Below, one piece after another: positions 35,501 to 47,800 of a DNA stretch of 64,000 bases. Numbering within the stretch: the stretch's first letter is position 1; each line of letters opens with the position of its first letter. The DNA comes from Undaria pinnatifida (taxonomy: Eukaryota > Sar > Phaeophyceae > Laminariales > Alariaceae). Under the pieces are notes generated by a model. It was not told the DNA's origin. It saw only the letters and a program-made list of their open reading frames with translations, and did not search any database. The translations under genes and the position numbers were made by a program. Location: contig JABAKD010000014.1 of the NCBI GenBank assembly GCA_012845835.1, positions 4,393,896 to 4,457,895 of the forward strand, written 5' to 3'.

Positions 35501-38500
35501 GCGCTGATGCTTGCTTTTTCGTTTAGGTTTGGTTTGGGTGAGGTTTACAGTGTTGGTGGTGGGGACTGAAGTCGGTTGCAGCGGGCAGGGCTGAAGTTGG
35601 TAGTGGTGACGGTAGTAAAAGCGGGGTGGGGTGGGGGGCAGACAGTTGGGAAGGGCTTGGTTTGTTAGTTTTGGGGTTTGGTTTGGTTTGTTTGTTTGAA
35701 ATATGCGTTGGTTGGCCGATTTCGGTAGTGGTAGCGGTGGTGATGGTGGTGGGAGTGGATGCGGGATGGGAGGTATGGCGTATGAGGCAGGGGGACGAGT
35801 TGGTTTGAGTTTAGGGGAGGCGGGTGTGTTTTTTGTTTTGTTTGGTTTGGTTTGGTTTGATGTGGTGCGGTTTTGGTTTGGTTGGCTTGGTTTGGTTTGG
35901 TTGAGATTTATGGTCTCTGGTTTGGCTGATGTGGCAGCGGTGATGGCGGCAGCAGCTGGCAAGCCTAGATTTGATGTTCTGGTGGGGGTTGTGGAGCCCG
36001 GTTGAGGGGTCAGACGCGTGAGGCTGCAGTTGGTTTGGTTTACAGGTAGTTGGGTTCGGTTTGGTTTGGTATGGTTCGGGTGGGTTCGTTTTGGGTTTCG
36101 TATGGTTTGATATGGGCTTGGGTTCGGCGGAAGCGGACAAATAGGAAGTTGGCAGTGGTTGCGGGGGTGGTGGTGGTTAGACGTAGCAGGAGTTCGGTCT
36201 GCTGAATAACGTTCGGTGAGTGTTGTAAAACGTTCGGTTTCGTTTGACTTCGTTTGTTCAGCGGGTAAGGCTGGAGTTGGTAGTGGTGGTGAAGTTGGTG
36301 GCAGACGTGTGGCAGGGGATCAGACGGGCGAGGCAGGGTTTAGTTTGGGTGGGTGTTTTGGGTGGTTTGGGCCTGCGCGGAATTTGGGTTTGGTTTGGTT
36401 TGGTCTCGTTTGGTGTAGTTTGGGTCGGTTTTGGTTGGTAGATGCGGTGGGGGAGAGGGGAAGGTACCTGTGACCATGGCTAGCCCAGAATGTCGCTGGG
36501 GGTAAAACCTTTCTTTTACGAGTTGAGCAGGAAAAGTAAAGAGTGATAGTAAAAAGAAAAGTCACAAAAAAGATGCACCCCTATCTTGAAATATTTCCGG
36601 GGTTGACAGCCCCATCTTTTCATGTTTTGTCTTCCAGGGCGTTTCGACAAGGCGGCGGCGGTGGCGGCGGAAACGGCCGAGGCGAGAGTGTTTGCGGCGA
36701 AGCACCTCCTCGATAGGGCTGTGGCGCAGAGGGTGGAGCGGGCGGCGCTCAAGCAGACCTTCGCGGCTAAGATTCGGTGTTACGATGAGCAGACGTCTCT
36801 GCAGGTGAGGGACAACCACTAATTGCAAATTGGGTATGCAAGTGAAACTTTGCACACCCCGGCCTGATTCCACCCAAATATTAGCCCTCCACACTGACCC
36901 TGGGTATGTTTGTTAGCCGCCGCCAGGCGCCCCCAAGAACCCTAGTCCGACCCTCACCTTACTCAATAATTTTGGGGTTTTACACCAAACGACCACTTGC
37001 GAAAGCCCAGTACATTGCTACCAATATACATAGAGAGATATTGTGTGGCGTTACGCTTCCACCCCCGGTGTGGAATTACTCGCAAGGGGTTTGGGGTGTG
37101 GGTGGGGTGGGGGGTTGGGTCTGAGAGTAGTGGTGGAAGTAGGGATAGAGGTGGGGGAGGGGGCGAGGTTGTGATGGAATTGGTGCGGAGGGAGGGTTGG
37201 GGCATGAGCAGGGGTGGGGTGGCAGTGAAAAGGGGGGAAGGGGGGGGTGCAGACGCAGAGTACATCGCTCCCAAAACTGACTCTTAATAGCAGCCCGAGT
37301 CGCTTGGTGTGACTGCTCCTACAATGGTCAGTTTTAATCGTCTTTTGTTCTTTTTGTGCAATCCCAAACGCAAATAACCGAAGGTTTTGATCACCCTGTC
37401 TGTCTTGTTTGTGACTAAGGGACAGGTTGAGATACGAACGGTAACAGTCACATGTTCATACACTTCATACAATTTTCCCACCCCGGATTATGTTTTGCTG
37501 CGTTTTTTTTCCAGGTGTCCAACATCGGCATGCTGCGGAACTACAGGGCGCAGCTGCGGGACGTGAAGGGCGGCGTGAAGGAAGCTGGCAATGGCCGCGC
37601 AGGGGTGGAGAATGTTGACCCTGGTGATGCTCGAACCGGAAGCAGCGGCAACGCGAGAGACGCCCGCCCTGGTAGGTCTTGAGCTTGATTTTGCGCGTTG
37701 CGTGGGTGGGAAGGAAGGGAGGGAGGGAGGGGATTTAGTAGGTAGGGCTTAGGCTTTGCTTACTGTTTTGTGCCTGGGGATTGGTTGTGTTTAGGTGGGA
37801 GTGGGTGCCGATGGAGGAAAGGAGAGAGGGACGCAGTGCTCCTTGTAGTTCCTGCTATGGCTCTCGGATTATCCTTTTTTGAACAAGGTGGTTAGGGCCA
37901 TGTACTTGGTTGATCTGGGTGCGGAGCGAACGGTGGAGGGTGGGAGGTGATACTGCTTGAAGTGTCTGCTGTAGCTGTCGGATTTCACTTGTTTTTTTTC
38001 TGCACGATAGAATCACATATCCATAATCTCACCCTTAACCATATCCGTACCTGTATCCGTGCTACACCCGTACCGTTACCTATACTCGTACTCTCATCGT
38101 CGACGCTAACCTTGTACTACGGTCAAAAATTAACGCTTTTACAACTGGAAACCCTGTAATGGGGACAAATTCGTTTGAAATTAGTCTAGGGAGGGATTTG
38201 GGGGCTCTAAAATGGTGTAATCATCTTGCTACTGCATTTCGTGTTAGACGCATCGTACGATGGAGGTAGCACTTTCGGGCTGAATCGTTTTCTGGATGAC
38301 GGAGCTCCTTAACCCAAAAGCGACGGAAATTCGTTTTCGTTCGTTTTGGGGGAATTCTCGCTGTATACCTCAGCCATGGGATTTTTTCATCGGGTACCGT
38401 AGCACTCCCCCCCCCCAACCATTATGGATATCGGGCTACATTATGTTGTGCGGGGGTGTAGAACGCTAACTCCGCATATTGGGGAATGATCGCATCACGT

Positions 38501-41500
38501 AGTGTGCATATGGTAAGGCACCCACGAGGCAGTTGGATAGCGATACCCATTGCTGTCTCTGGAGTGGCCACTCCAGAAAGGCAGTAATCGTTGGCGCTGT
38601 CATCCATAAGCAAGAAATTAGGCACAAGGTGCCGAAGTCCGTCTGACGAGCGGTTCTTAGAAGGATGCAGTTTACCCTTCATGCGACTCGCCATACACCT
38701 CACGGGGCTTCGCGCTCGGTGCAAGCAATGTCTGGTTGGTGAAAACCTAACGTGCTCCGTCCCGGCATAGTAGGGATGCGAGGGTCTATTGTCATACGAC
38801 AACGGCCATGCACAAACTGACTACACCCCCCCCCGGCTCCGCCATAATCGGTTTTGCCTTAGAAAGCATATAACTCCTTTATTAGGTGAGGAGCTTCATA
38901 AAACGAAAAAAAAACTCTACCGCGGCGTCCGTGTATATGACGCTCGCAATTCCGAGCAGTTTTTTTGTCCCCGGCAAAAACGTGTGTCCGAGTTGCTTAG
39001 TGGTTGTAATCTTCCTGATGAAACTCAACACGAGCATCACCATGGCCTTACCCTTGCCCGTATGTTTTACACCCACGCCCCGTGCGTGCTAAATACGATA
39101 GAAGTAGTTTTTTTCGTTGTCGTTTTTTTTTTTTTGATGACGGCGGTTCTTAACCCGATATCGTCGAAGTTTTCCTTTTTTTTGTTTCGTTTTTTTTTGC
39201 AATATTTTTCGTTTTGCACCTGTGTATAGGCAATGAGATTGTTCTTCGGTTATATAACAGCAGTATTTGTATTTTTTTCCCTCAGTTGACATTTTGACTG
39301 GGGTGTAGATCTCAAGTGGTCATGTGAGTAGCTTCAGGAAGAATATGATGCACCTCTGCCATAGTTTGCATCTCCACGCCTTCTCTCTTGCCCCTGCTCT
39401 TCCCCATACCCTTGCCCGTGACGGCACGCTACACGGTAAGTGCAGACCGTGATCGCCGTGCTAGGTTGTTGACTTGATAAACTACTCGAAACCTCACCCA
39501 AAAGGTGATTTTGACAAATCAAAACGCCTTCTCCGATGATCAATTTGATCACAAGATCCCATGGCCTAGCTAATTAATGGAGCAAAAAAATAAAATATTT
39601 CCCAGAAATTGACTGAAATTCCGACGATTTTGAGCTGTTTCTCTTTGAGTGCCCCCAACCCCTTCCCTATACTAATTCCAATCCATTTGTCCATGAAAGA
39701 TCGGGTTTTCCGTTGTAAAAGCTAAAATTCGGACAATTTTGGTTTGTATTCCCTTTAGAGCTCCCAAACCCTTCCCTATACTAATTCCATTTTTTTGTCC
39801 CCGGAAAAACTTGTTCCCCCAGAAATGGACTGAAATTCCGAGGATATTGGGTTATATCCGCTTCAGAGCCCCCAAACCTTTCTTTATAATAGTTCCAAGG
39901 TATTTGTCCCAAAAAGAGTGGGTTCCTCGTTGTGAAGGCTTCAAGGGGCTGCCCCGTCTTTCCGAAATTGTTCCAGCCAAGAAGTGCAATTTTTATCGTA
40001 GCACGCGTCTCTTCCTCTTAATATACCTATACCCACAAGCATTACCTTACCGTCAGGGGTTTTGACACGAGGTGGTCTGAAGAAGGCGGTATCCCGATTC
40101 ACGGCGGTCAAAACCGCTTGGCGCGACCTGGGGAATTGCACTCGTAACCTGGAAAGATGAAGGCGGCTCCGTCGTTCGAAAATAGTGCAGCCTTTTTATC
40201 GCGGCACGCCACCCTTTCTTTTTTGGTTCCTCTACCCGTATGCAGTTACCCTTACAGTAGGGGGTCCCCCGATAAGGCGGTCTGAATATGGCGGTATCCC
40301 GATATATGGCTTTCTGAGTAAGGCGGTATCCCGATATAAGGTGGTCATATTTCTCTGGCACACCACTTCCTTTCGGGGGGACCATTACCGATACCTTTTT
40401 CCTCCCATCAATGTTTGCCCTTGCCTTCATCCTTGACATTGTTCTTGGTGTATGTCCCCAGGTAGAAGAAGGGGTGGTGACGGGAGCACCGGTAGCGGTG
40501 GCGGTGGCGCCACGAAGGGAGCGGGGAGTCGTACGACGGTGGTGGCTGCGGCGGCGAGGGCGTCCATCGGAGACGTGGACACTCTGGACGGGCAGCGGGC
40601 TGTGCTCGAAGCGCTCGTACAGGAGACTGAAAAGGTGAGTTGGGTGGGTGGTTGGGGTGGGGTAGCGTGGGGTGGGGTGGACTGGGGCGGGGCGGGGTGG
40701 GGTGGGGTGGGGTGGGGTGGGGTGGGGTGGGGTGGGGTGGGGTGGGGTGGGGTGGGGTGGGGTGGGGTGGGGTGGGGTGGGGTGGAGTGGAGTGGGGGTG
40801 AGTAGGGTGGGGTGGGGTAGGGCGGGGCGGGACGGGGCGAGGCGGGGTGCGTCTACGTTGTACCTCGGATGCACCCTCTATCCCAGCAACCCGGTGTGCT
40901 TCGTTTTGGCTGATGCCATAGTACAATCACCCTTCATTGTTTGCACAATTCCGCCCTTAATCTCCAAAGAGGTTATGACCAGGCCTTTTCGCTGGTCAGG
41001 TAATTTCTCGCGGATCGGGTCGGAGCTGGGAGATCCGACCCCACCCGCGCTATTTGGAAGCCTCTTGACGCGACCCAACCGGACTCGACCGGACCCGACC
41101 GACCCGACCCGATTCGACCCGACCTAACCCGACCGAACCGGACTCGGCCCCACCCGACCGAACCGGACTCGGCCCAACCCGTGAAATTTTGGACACCTTC
41201 TGGTTCGACCCGACTCGACCCGCGAGGTTATGGAAGCCTCTTGACCCAACCCGCGGGTCTGACCACGACCCGCGAAAAGACCTGGTTGAAACCACTCCAG
41301 GTTCGCGTCTCCGAACTGTCGATAAACTGGTTGGGAACTAGAGTAGAAGGGTGTGAAGTGTTGTGGCGCACGGTAGCCGTCATCGACCCTATGGTCGACG
41401 TTTTTTCGAGAGCGACGCATGCATTTTTTTCTAATATACGCTACTACTAACGTTTAGCCTCGCTTACACATTTCTCTTGATGTGGTTTCTTGCTGGGCAG

Positions 41501-41822
41501 GCGGTAGACGAGACGCAGGAGAGGCTGGAGGTGTTGAGCGGGGAGCTCGATGACATGTGCCGTCGCCTCGGCATGGGCGATAGCTTCCAGGTGGGTCGGA
41601 TTGCTCGGTGGAACGATCCGCGTGTTTGGGGGTTTGGTGCGCGGGATGGGGGCGGGGGGGGGGGGGGGGGGGGGTACCAAGTAGCTGGTATGTATTGCTC
41701 GTATGCGATACGTATTTTTGTTTTTTTGCATTTTTTCGGTTGTTGTCCCCCGCCCCCCGCCACCTTTTCTTCGTTTTATTAATGTGGTTTTTCTCTTCAT
41801 ATCACCCCCTCCGCGCCCATTT

Positions 41823-41853
<31 letters not shown>

Positions 41854-44800
41854 TATTTTTTGTCGTGTTTGTTCCTTTTTTTCTCTGGTGTTATTCGTTT
41901 TCGTCTTTTTTTTTTTAAAAATCATTTTTCACATTTTTTGTCCACATTTTTCTTCATCTTGATGCACGGGTGGAGCACCCTAGCGGACCTCAAGGGAAGT
42001 TTCGACTCTTCCGTCGAGACTTCCGGAGGCGGGGTCGAGGGGAAGTCCCTCTTCGTTTTTTTCCTATTGTTTTCTCGTTTTTTTTTTCCTTCTTTTTTTC
42101 ATGTCTTCTTTTTTTTTCATTTTTTTTTCTTGCTCTAACGTCCTACTCCTTTTGTTTTTCGACTCATTTTTCATTGCCACAATGCAGGGACGGAGCACCG
42201 TTTCCGACCGAAATGGGGGTTTCGACTCATCCGACGAGCTTGCCGGGGGCGGGGACAACGGGGGTGCCGATTCTTCCGGGGATGGCGCCGGGATGGGCCC
42301 ACGGGAGTTCAAAGCTTTGGAGGGGCTGACCCCGGTGGAGGCGAGGCTGCTGGTGACGTCGCTTGTCGATGATGTTACGGCTTCCGGAATTGGCGAGATG
42401 CTGCAGCAGCAGGAGGCGACGAAGCAGGTGGGTGGAGGGGGGGACGGGGGGTGGAGCGAGGGTGAGGTCGCGGGGGTAGGGGTGGTGGCGTGGGGTCAAG
42501 GGCGGGAAAGTCGATGGAGGCGGAAACGGGGGGGCGGAGGGCGGGGAGGTGGAGAGTCGTGCCTTGTTTAGGGAAGACTATGTTCTACGTTAGTTATTCG
42601 CTAGCGGGGATTTTTCGTTAGGTGTACCGGTGTGATTGTTTCACTCGTAGGGATCAATTGATCGTTTTGTTCGGGAAACACGATTTTAGCTTGTTTATTC
42701 TTTCCTTCCAACGGGGCACATCATAAGCTTGGAATTATGAATAGGCAACCCCGTAAACAACTGCATGAAGGAGAAAGCCTCGGGATACCTGCAGAAACGC
42801 GATGTCAAGTCTAAAGCTGCTGCCCTTTTTTTCAACGTTCTCGTTTTCACACTCCTCCACCCTGTGATATACGTTTTTTTTGTGTTCTTGTGTTTGTTGC
42901 GTAGCCGGTGTGGTCGTTGTCCCGACTAAGTGTGGCCTGCTTCGCGCTTCATACTGATGTTGCTGTCGTGCTGTTGTTGCTTTTTTGGGGTGGTGGTACA
43001 GGCGGAGGAAGTGCTGGAACTACGGGAGAAGAACAAGTCCATGAAGGATGAGCTTTTCCGTCTTAGCCAGAGGTACTCCAGGAGGATGTCCATGGTGAGC
43101 TGGTGTTGCTGCTGGTAATGGCGGTGTTCTGGTGGTGGTTGGTGTTTTGGCTGAGGTGCGATCGGTGCTGTCGTTGATGGTGGTGTTGGTGTTGGTGATG
43201 GTGTTGGTGTTGGTGATGGTGTTATAGTTGTGGTCGTGCTGTCGTTGATGGTGGTGTTGGTGTTGATGATGGTGTTATTGTTGTGGTCGAGCTGTCGTTG
43301 ATGGTGGCGTTGGTTGTTGGTGATGGTGTTATTGTTGTGGTCGTTGTTCGCGGTGTGTTTGGTGGTGTTGCTGCTGTTGTTGTTTGTTGTGGTTGTTGGT
43401 ATCGTGGTTTTTGTTTTTGTTGGTGCTTGTTGTTGTTGCTGTTGTTGCTGTTGTTGTCAGGGGTTTGTGCTGTTGTTTCTTGTTTTTTTTTTTTTGTGGG
43501 GATGTTGTTTTCGGGTATCACCTTCTGAATGATACCAAAGGATCAAACTGCTGTAGTAGTACTACCTAAACATCACAATATCACAAAAAAATCCAAAATA
43601 TCAAGATATGAAAGATGAACGCGTCTTTACCCTCCACTGTACTCTACTCCAGTCCACTGATTTTTTTTTTTTTTTTTTTTGCGTCCCCCCTTCCCCCCCG
43701 CGCCAAAACCACACATTGTTTGCTTCTGTTTCCCGTGGCTGCCAGATGAAAGTGGACCACACGCGGGACATGGTGCGGCTCTCCATGCTGGACAGCGCAG
43801 GAGATTCCGCAGAGGACAGCTCGTCGTGCTTCGGCTCCTTCTCCGGCCTGGTCCCGGAAGAGGAGGAGCAAGCTGCCCCCTCCACCCCGCTGGAGCAAGC
43901 GGAGGCGTTTCCAGACAGGGCTGGCGGTCTCGAACCCTGTGAGATGTACCCGTTTTTTGTCTTTTGCTGTGTGCCAGATATTTGTTTTTTGCTTCTTTTT
44001 GCTTTTTGTAGGAGTTGGTGTTGATTGTTTTTTTTGTTCTTCGCGGAGGAGTAACTGGAGGTTTTTGTGCCTCTTCCTTGTCACCTTTTCTTCCTTCGCC
44101 CGAGGATACTCCTTGCCCACAGCACCGCGTAGGCTGCCCCCCGTAAGTGTGTTTTACGTTGTTTGGCTTTTGGTTGTTTATTTTTTCTTTGGCTATCCCC
44201 TCCCCCCTTCCCGTCGCCATGTGGACATACGGACTGCGGCTGTACACGAGAAGAGTACCCACTTTCCCCCCCTAACCATATGGTCAGACGGCTACAGCCG
44301 TACTTGATAAGACTACGCGTCCCTCCCCCACGGCCCTGCATTGTCGGTACGAACGGCTCTCCTTCTCGTGTTACACCTTGTTACTCGTAGCGTGTTTAAG
44401 ATTTCCAATCTCTGTTGGGTTTGAAAAAGGTGTAAATATAGTATTGAAACCGACGAATGTCATGCAAGAAGAGCATAGAAACAGACGAATGTCATGTGAA
44501 AGTAAGATCGAGACCGACGAGTGTCATGTAATAATAGGAATAAAACGGACAAATGTGACGTAAAAATAGTATTGGAACCTACGAATGTCGTGTAGAAATG
44601 GTATTGAAACCGACGAACGTCTTGTAAAAGTAGCATTGAAACCGAGGAATGTCATTGTTTAAGGCCAACCAGTCCACGACGAAAACTAGGTTAGAAATGA
44701 TAGAAATGGTCCGAAAGCGTGTTTTTTTAATCGATTTTGTCGCTGAGTTTTCGTGGGTTGGTTGGCCTTGGATTGTGCTTTTTGACGGTTTCAATGCTAT

Positions 44801-47800
44801 TAATACGTACTGAATGTTTTCCCGCCCACCCCCACTCCCAACCAACCAAAGATGGTACATCGCAAACGCACTATATTGACCCCCCCCCTCAGCAAGTTGC
44901 AAGTTGGAGGTGTGCCAGAGCAATAAGACCGTCTTATTGAGGGAGGATGCCTAGGTTCAGTCCAGGTTTTGAGTGCAAGTCCTCAGTCGTGCCGAGCGAT
45001 TTTGACCGCCGTTTGCCGGATTACCGCCTTATTCAGACTGCCTTATTGGGAGAACCCTACTGCACCCTACTGTTTGTGTCTGTCTGTCTTTCTGTGACTG
45101 TCTTGGATGAAAATCGGTGTGTGTGTCGTGTCCGGCTTGTTGTAGTGGCGGCGAATCTGTTTGCTAGCCCGGCGCAGAGGACGATCAACTCAAGAGCGTC
45201 TTGGGGCGGCCCCAGGACAAGCCCCCGCACAGGAATGCCTCCTTGTGCACCAAGCCCCATCAGGTGGGTCCTTCTGATGACTTTAGGTCGGGATTTGGTT
45301 GGGTGCTTCGACATATGGTATTTTAGACATGTTTTACGTACGTATATTGAGCAGAGCTGTATGCTGACACTCTAATATCTCGGTAACATTTACGGTACGT
45401 ATTGTTCTGGTGATTCGCGAAGCCAATGCTTTGTTTTACCTGTAGTCTATTGGTAAGGCCTACTGTGGTGAGCATCATGACCCCTGTCACGAAACCTTCG
45501 CTGTCAACGACAAAAATCCTCGACGACCATAATTTAGTAATTCCACTCCGTAAATTCTTCAAGCCGATGCGTGTTTTGCTTTTCTTCGGCCGCGCCTGCG
45601 TGCGTTTAGCTCTCGGAATGCTCACGCGGCCACAACACCTCCGACCTCTTATGACAAGCTTCCACTCGAGAAATCTGAACACGGTTTGTCGTTCTGCAGT
45701 TTTCGATCGCACCTGCCTGCCTTTAGCTTCCATTCCACAACTAGTTACACCCTTTTTTTTTATCTTCTATGGCTGCGTCTGCCTCCCTTAAACCACTGCA
45801 AAATTATTTTATACGAATACTAATCGTTCTGTAGCCAAAAAGAAGAGTGCGTCTCTACGTGAGCTAATTGTCTCCGAAGCTTGACATCATTCTATGCAGT
45901 GTGTGATCGACGTCCGACACAACCAGTGTCCGTGCCGATGCCTCCTGGCGAAACGAGCTCTGTAGTCACAAACTATGAGACAGAGGAGCCGCCTTTGCCA
46001 CAATTCTGAACTATTGTCTAGGAAAAAATATGGAAATCGGGGAAGTTGGGTTGGCCCACGTGCGTTTCCAGTATTATGAGGAGAAAAAAATCGAAAACTG
46101 CCCACAACACTACTTTAGACACTAACCTTTACCCCTGTAGAGCCCCAGAACCCCTCTCCATACTAAAGCCAAGTAATTTTGTCCCCAAAAACGGGTTTCC
46201 AGTTGTAAAGGGGTTAAACCTACCCCCGACCCCAACCCTACCCATAAACCTTTGTCCGGAATAACTGCGACGGTTTGTTTTTCTTGCTGAAAAATTGATC
46301 GACCCCAAAATAAGTCATACCTGGTGAAACAAAACGTTAGCCGATTTCCGTACTTTATCCTAGATAATACCTCAGGCGTCTCGTGAAGGCCACCGAGACA
46401 GATGTATATATATATTGCAATGCCAACCGGAATGGACAGCCACAACGGGAAGACGTGTGCAAGCCAGCACACCGGACTATTTGCAAGAAACAATGTTCAC
46501 TTTTCGATCGCGCCTACGTACCTACCTATCTGTCTGCCTACCTTTGGATTCCACCCCACAAATATTAATATTAGCACCGTTTTTGTTTTTTGTTTTTTGT
46601 TTTTTCGGCCGGGCCTACCTCCCCACCTTAAGTATTTAACCACTGCCAAAAAGCATCCCGTACAAATTCTACGATATGCGGTTCGGCGCAAAAACGAGGG
46701 AGTATTTCCACATAAGCTATCACTTCACGAATCTGGAATCCCCGATTTTGTTGTGCAATTTTCGATCGCCTTTGTCTGCCTTCCTCGTAGCTTCTACTCC
46801 ACAAAGCTTCAAACTTTTTTTCTTGTCTTTTCTTTTTTGACATTTCCCGGGCGCGCCTTCCTCCGCGTCAACTCCACAAGTATTCACACCGTTTTTAGCT
46901 TTGCATTTTTTTGGCCGCGGCTTTTTCCCCCTCCGTTATAACACCACCCCGGTTTTGGGAACAGACTAACACGAGTTAGCATGAAATGCTTCTTGTGGGA
47001 AATCATTGCACTAAGCTTCACACTTTTTTTTTTCCTTGCCCCGCCTGTCTGCTCTCCTACAGCTCTCGGGACGCCTGTGAGGCATCTGCTAATCATCGCC
47101 TAAGCGGTCAGCATTTGGAGAATGTCATGGCGCGGCAGAAACAGCTGGAGCATGCCGCGGATGTAGAGAGAAAACGTCTCGAAAAGGTGGGAACTGGGAA
47201 CACCTCGATCCTCACATAGGGTCATTTCTTGACCGATGTCGAACGCAAGAAATCACGATTTGTGACGCAAAATTACGATCCTTGATAATATTACGATGCG
47301 TGACGAAAAGTCACACTCCTTGATATGGTACATTGGCCTTTTTTCGTCAGTTCTTCTGAAGCACAATTGCTTTACTTTTGACCCGAAACGCGACATCAAT
47401 TTTAATGGTTTTTGTCATATGTTCTCATGTCTCGATTTGTGTCACATGTCACGGTCGGCGAAAACGTTTTTTTTTTTTTTTTTTTTCACGATTGCATGTT
47501 TTTGGGTTGTTAGAAACGCTTTGCGGAAGTCTACCTGCATGCCTCCCAAGGTGTAGTCAGTATCGATAGGATACTGATTTTAGCATTGGTTGTTGTTTTG
47601 CGGGGCCTTCGGCTAAGGTTTATTGTTATGGTTCTAGTATGTTGTATTTTTTCAATATACAACGAGATGCAACACCCTAAACTATGTTCAAAGCCACTGG
47701 TTTCTGATGCACAACGCTGCAACGGACATGTACTTCATTCTTTTTTTTATGCTTAGGGTGTGTATTTACATAGGGGCCATTTATATACCTTGTGCATGTT

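Noticed and set aside
35138..35962. 274-codon minus-strand frame
   Set aside because: It runs across GGTTTGG/GGT repeats; Pro/Asn/Lys-rich with no domain. It lies in kinesin intron 17.
40053..40926. Minus-strand frames of 273 and 172 codons
   Set aside because: Driven by the GGGGT run and TIR element copies.
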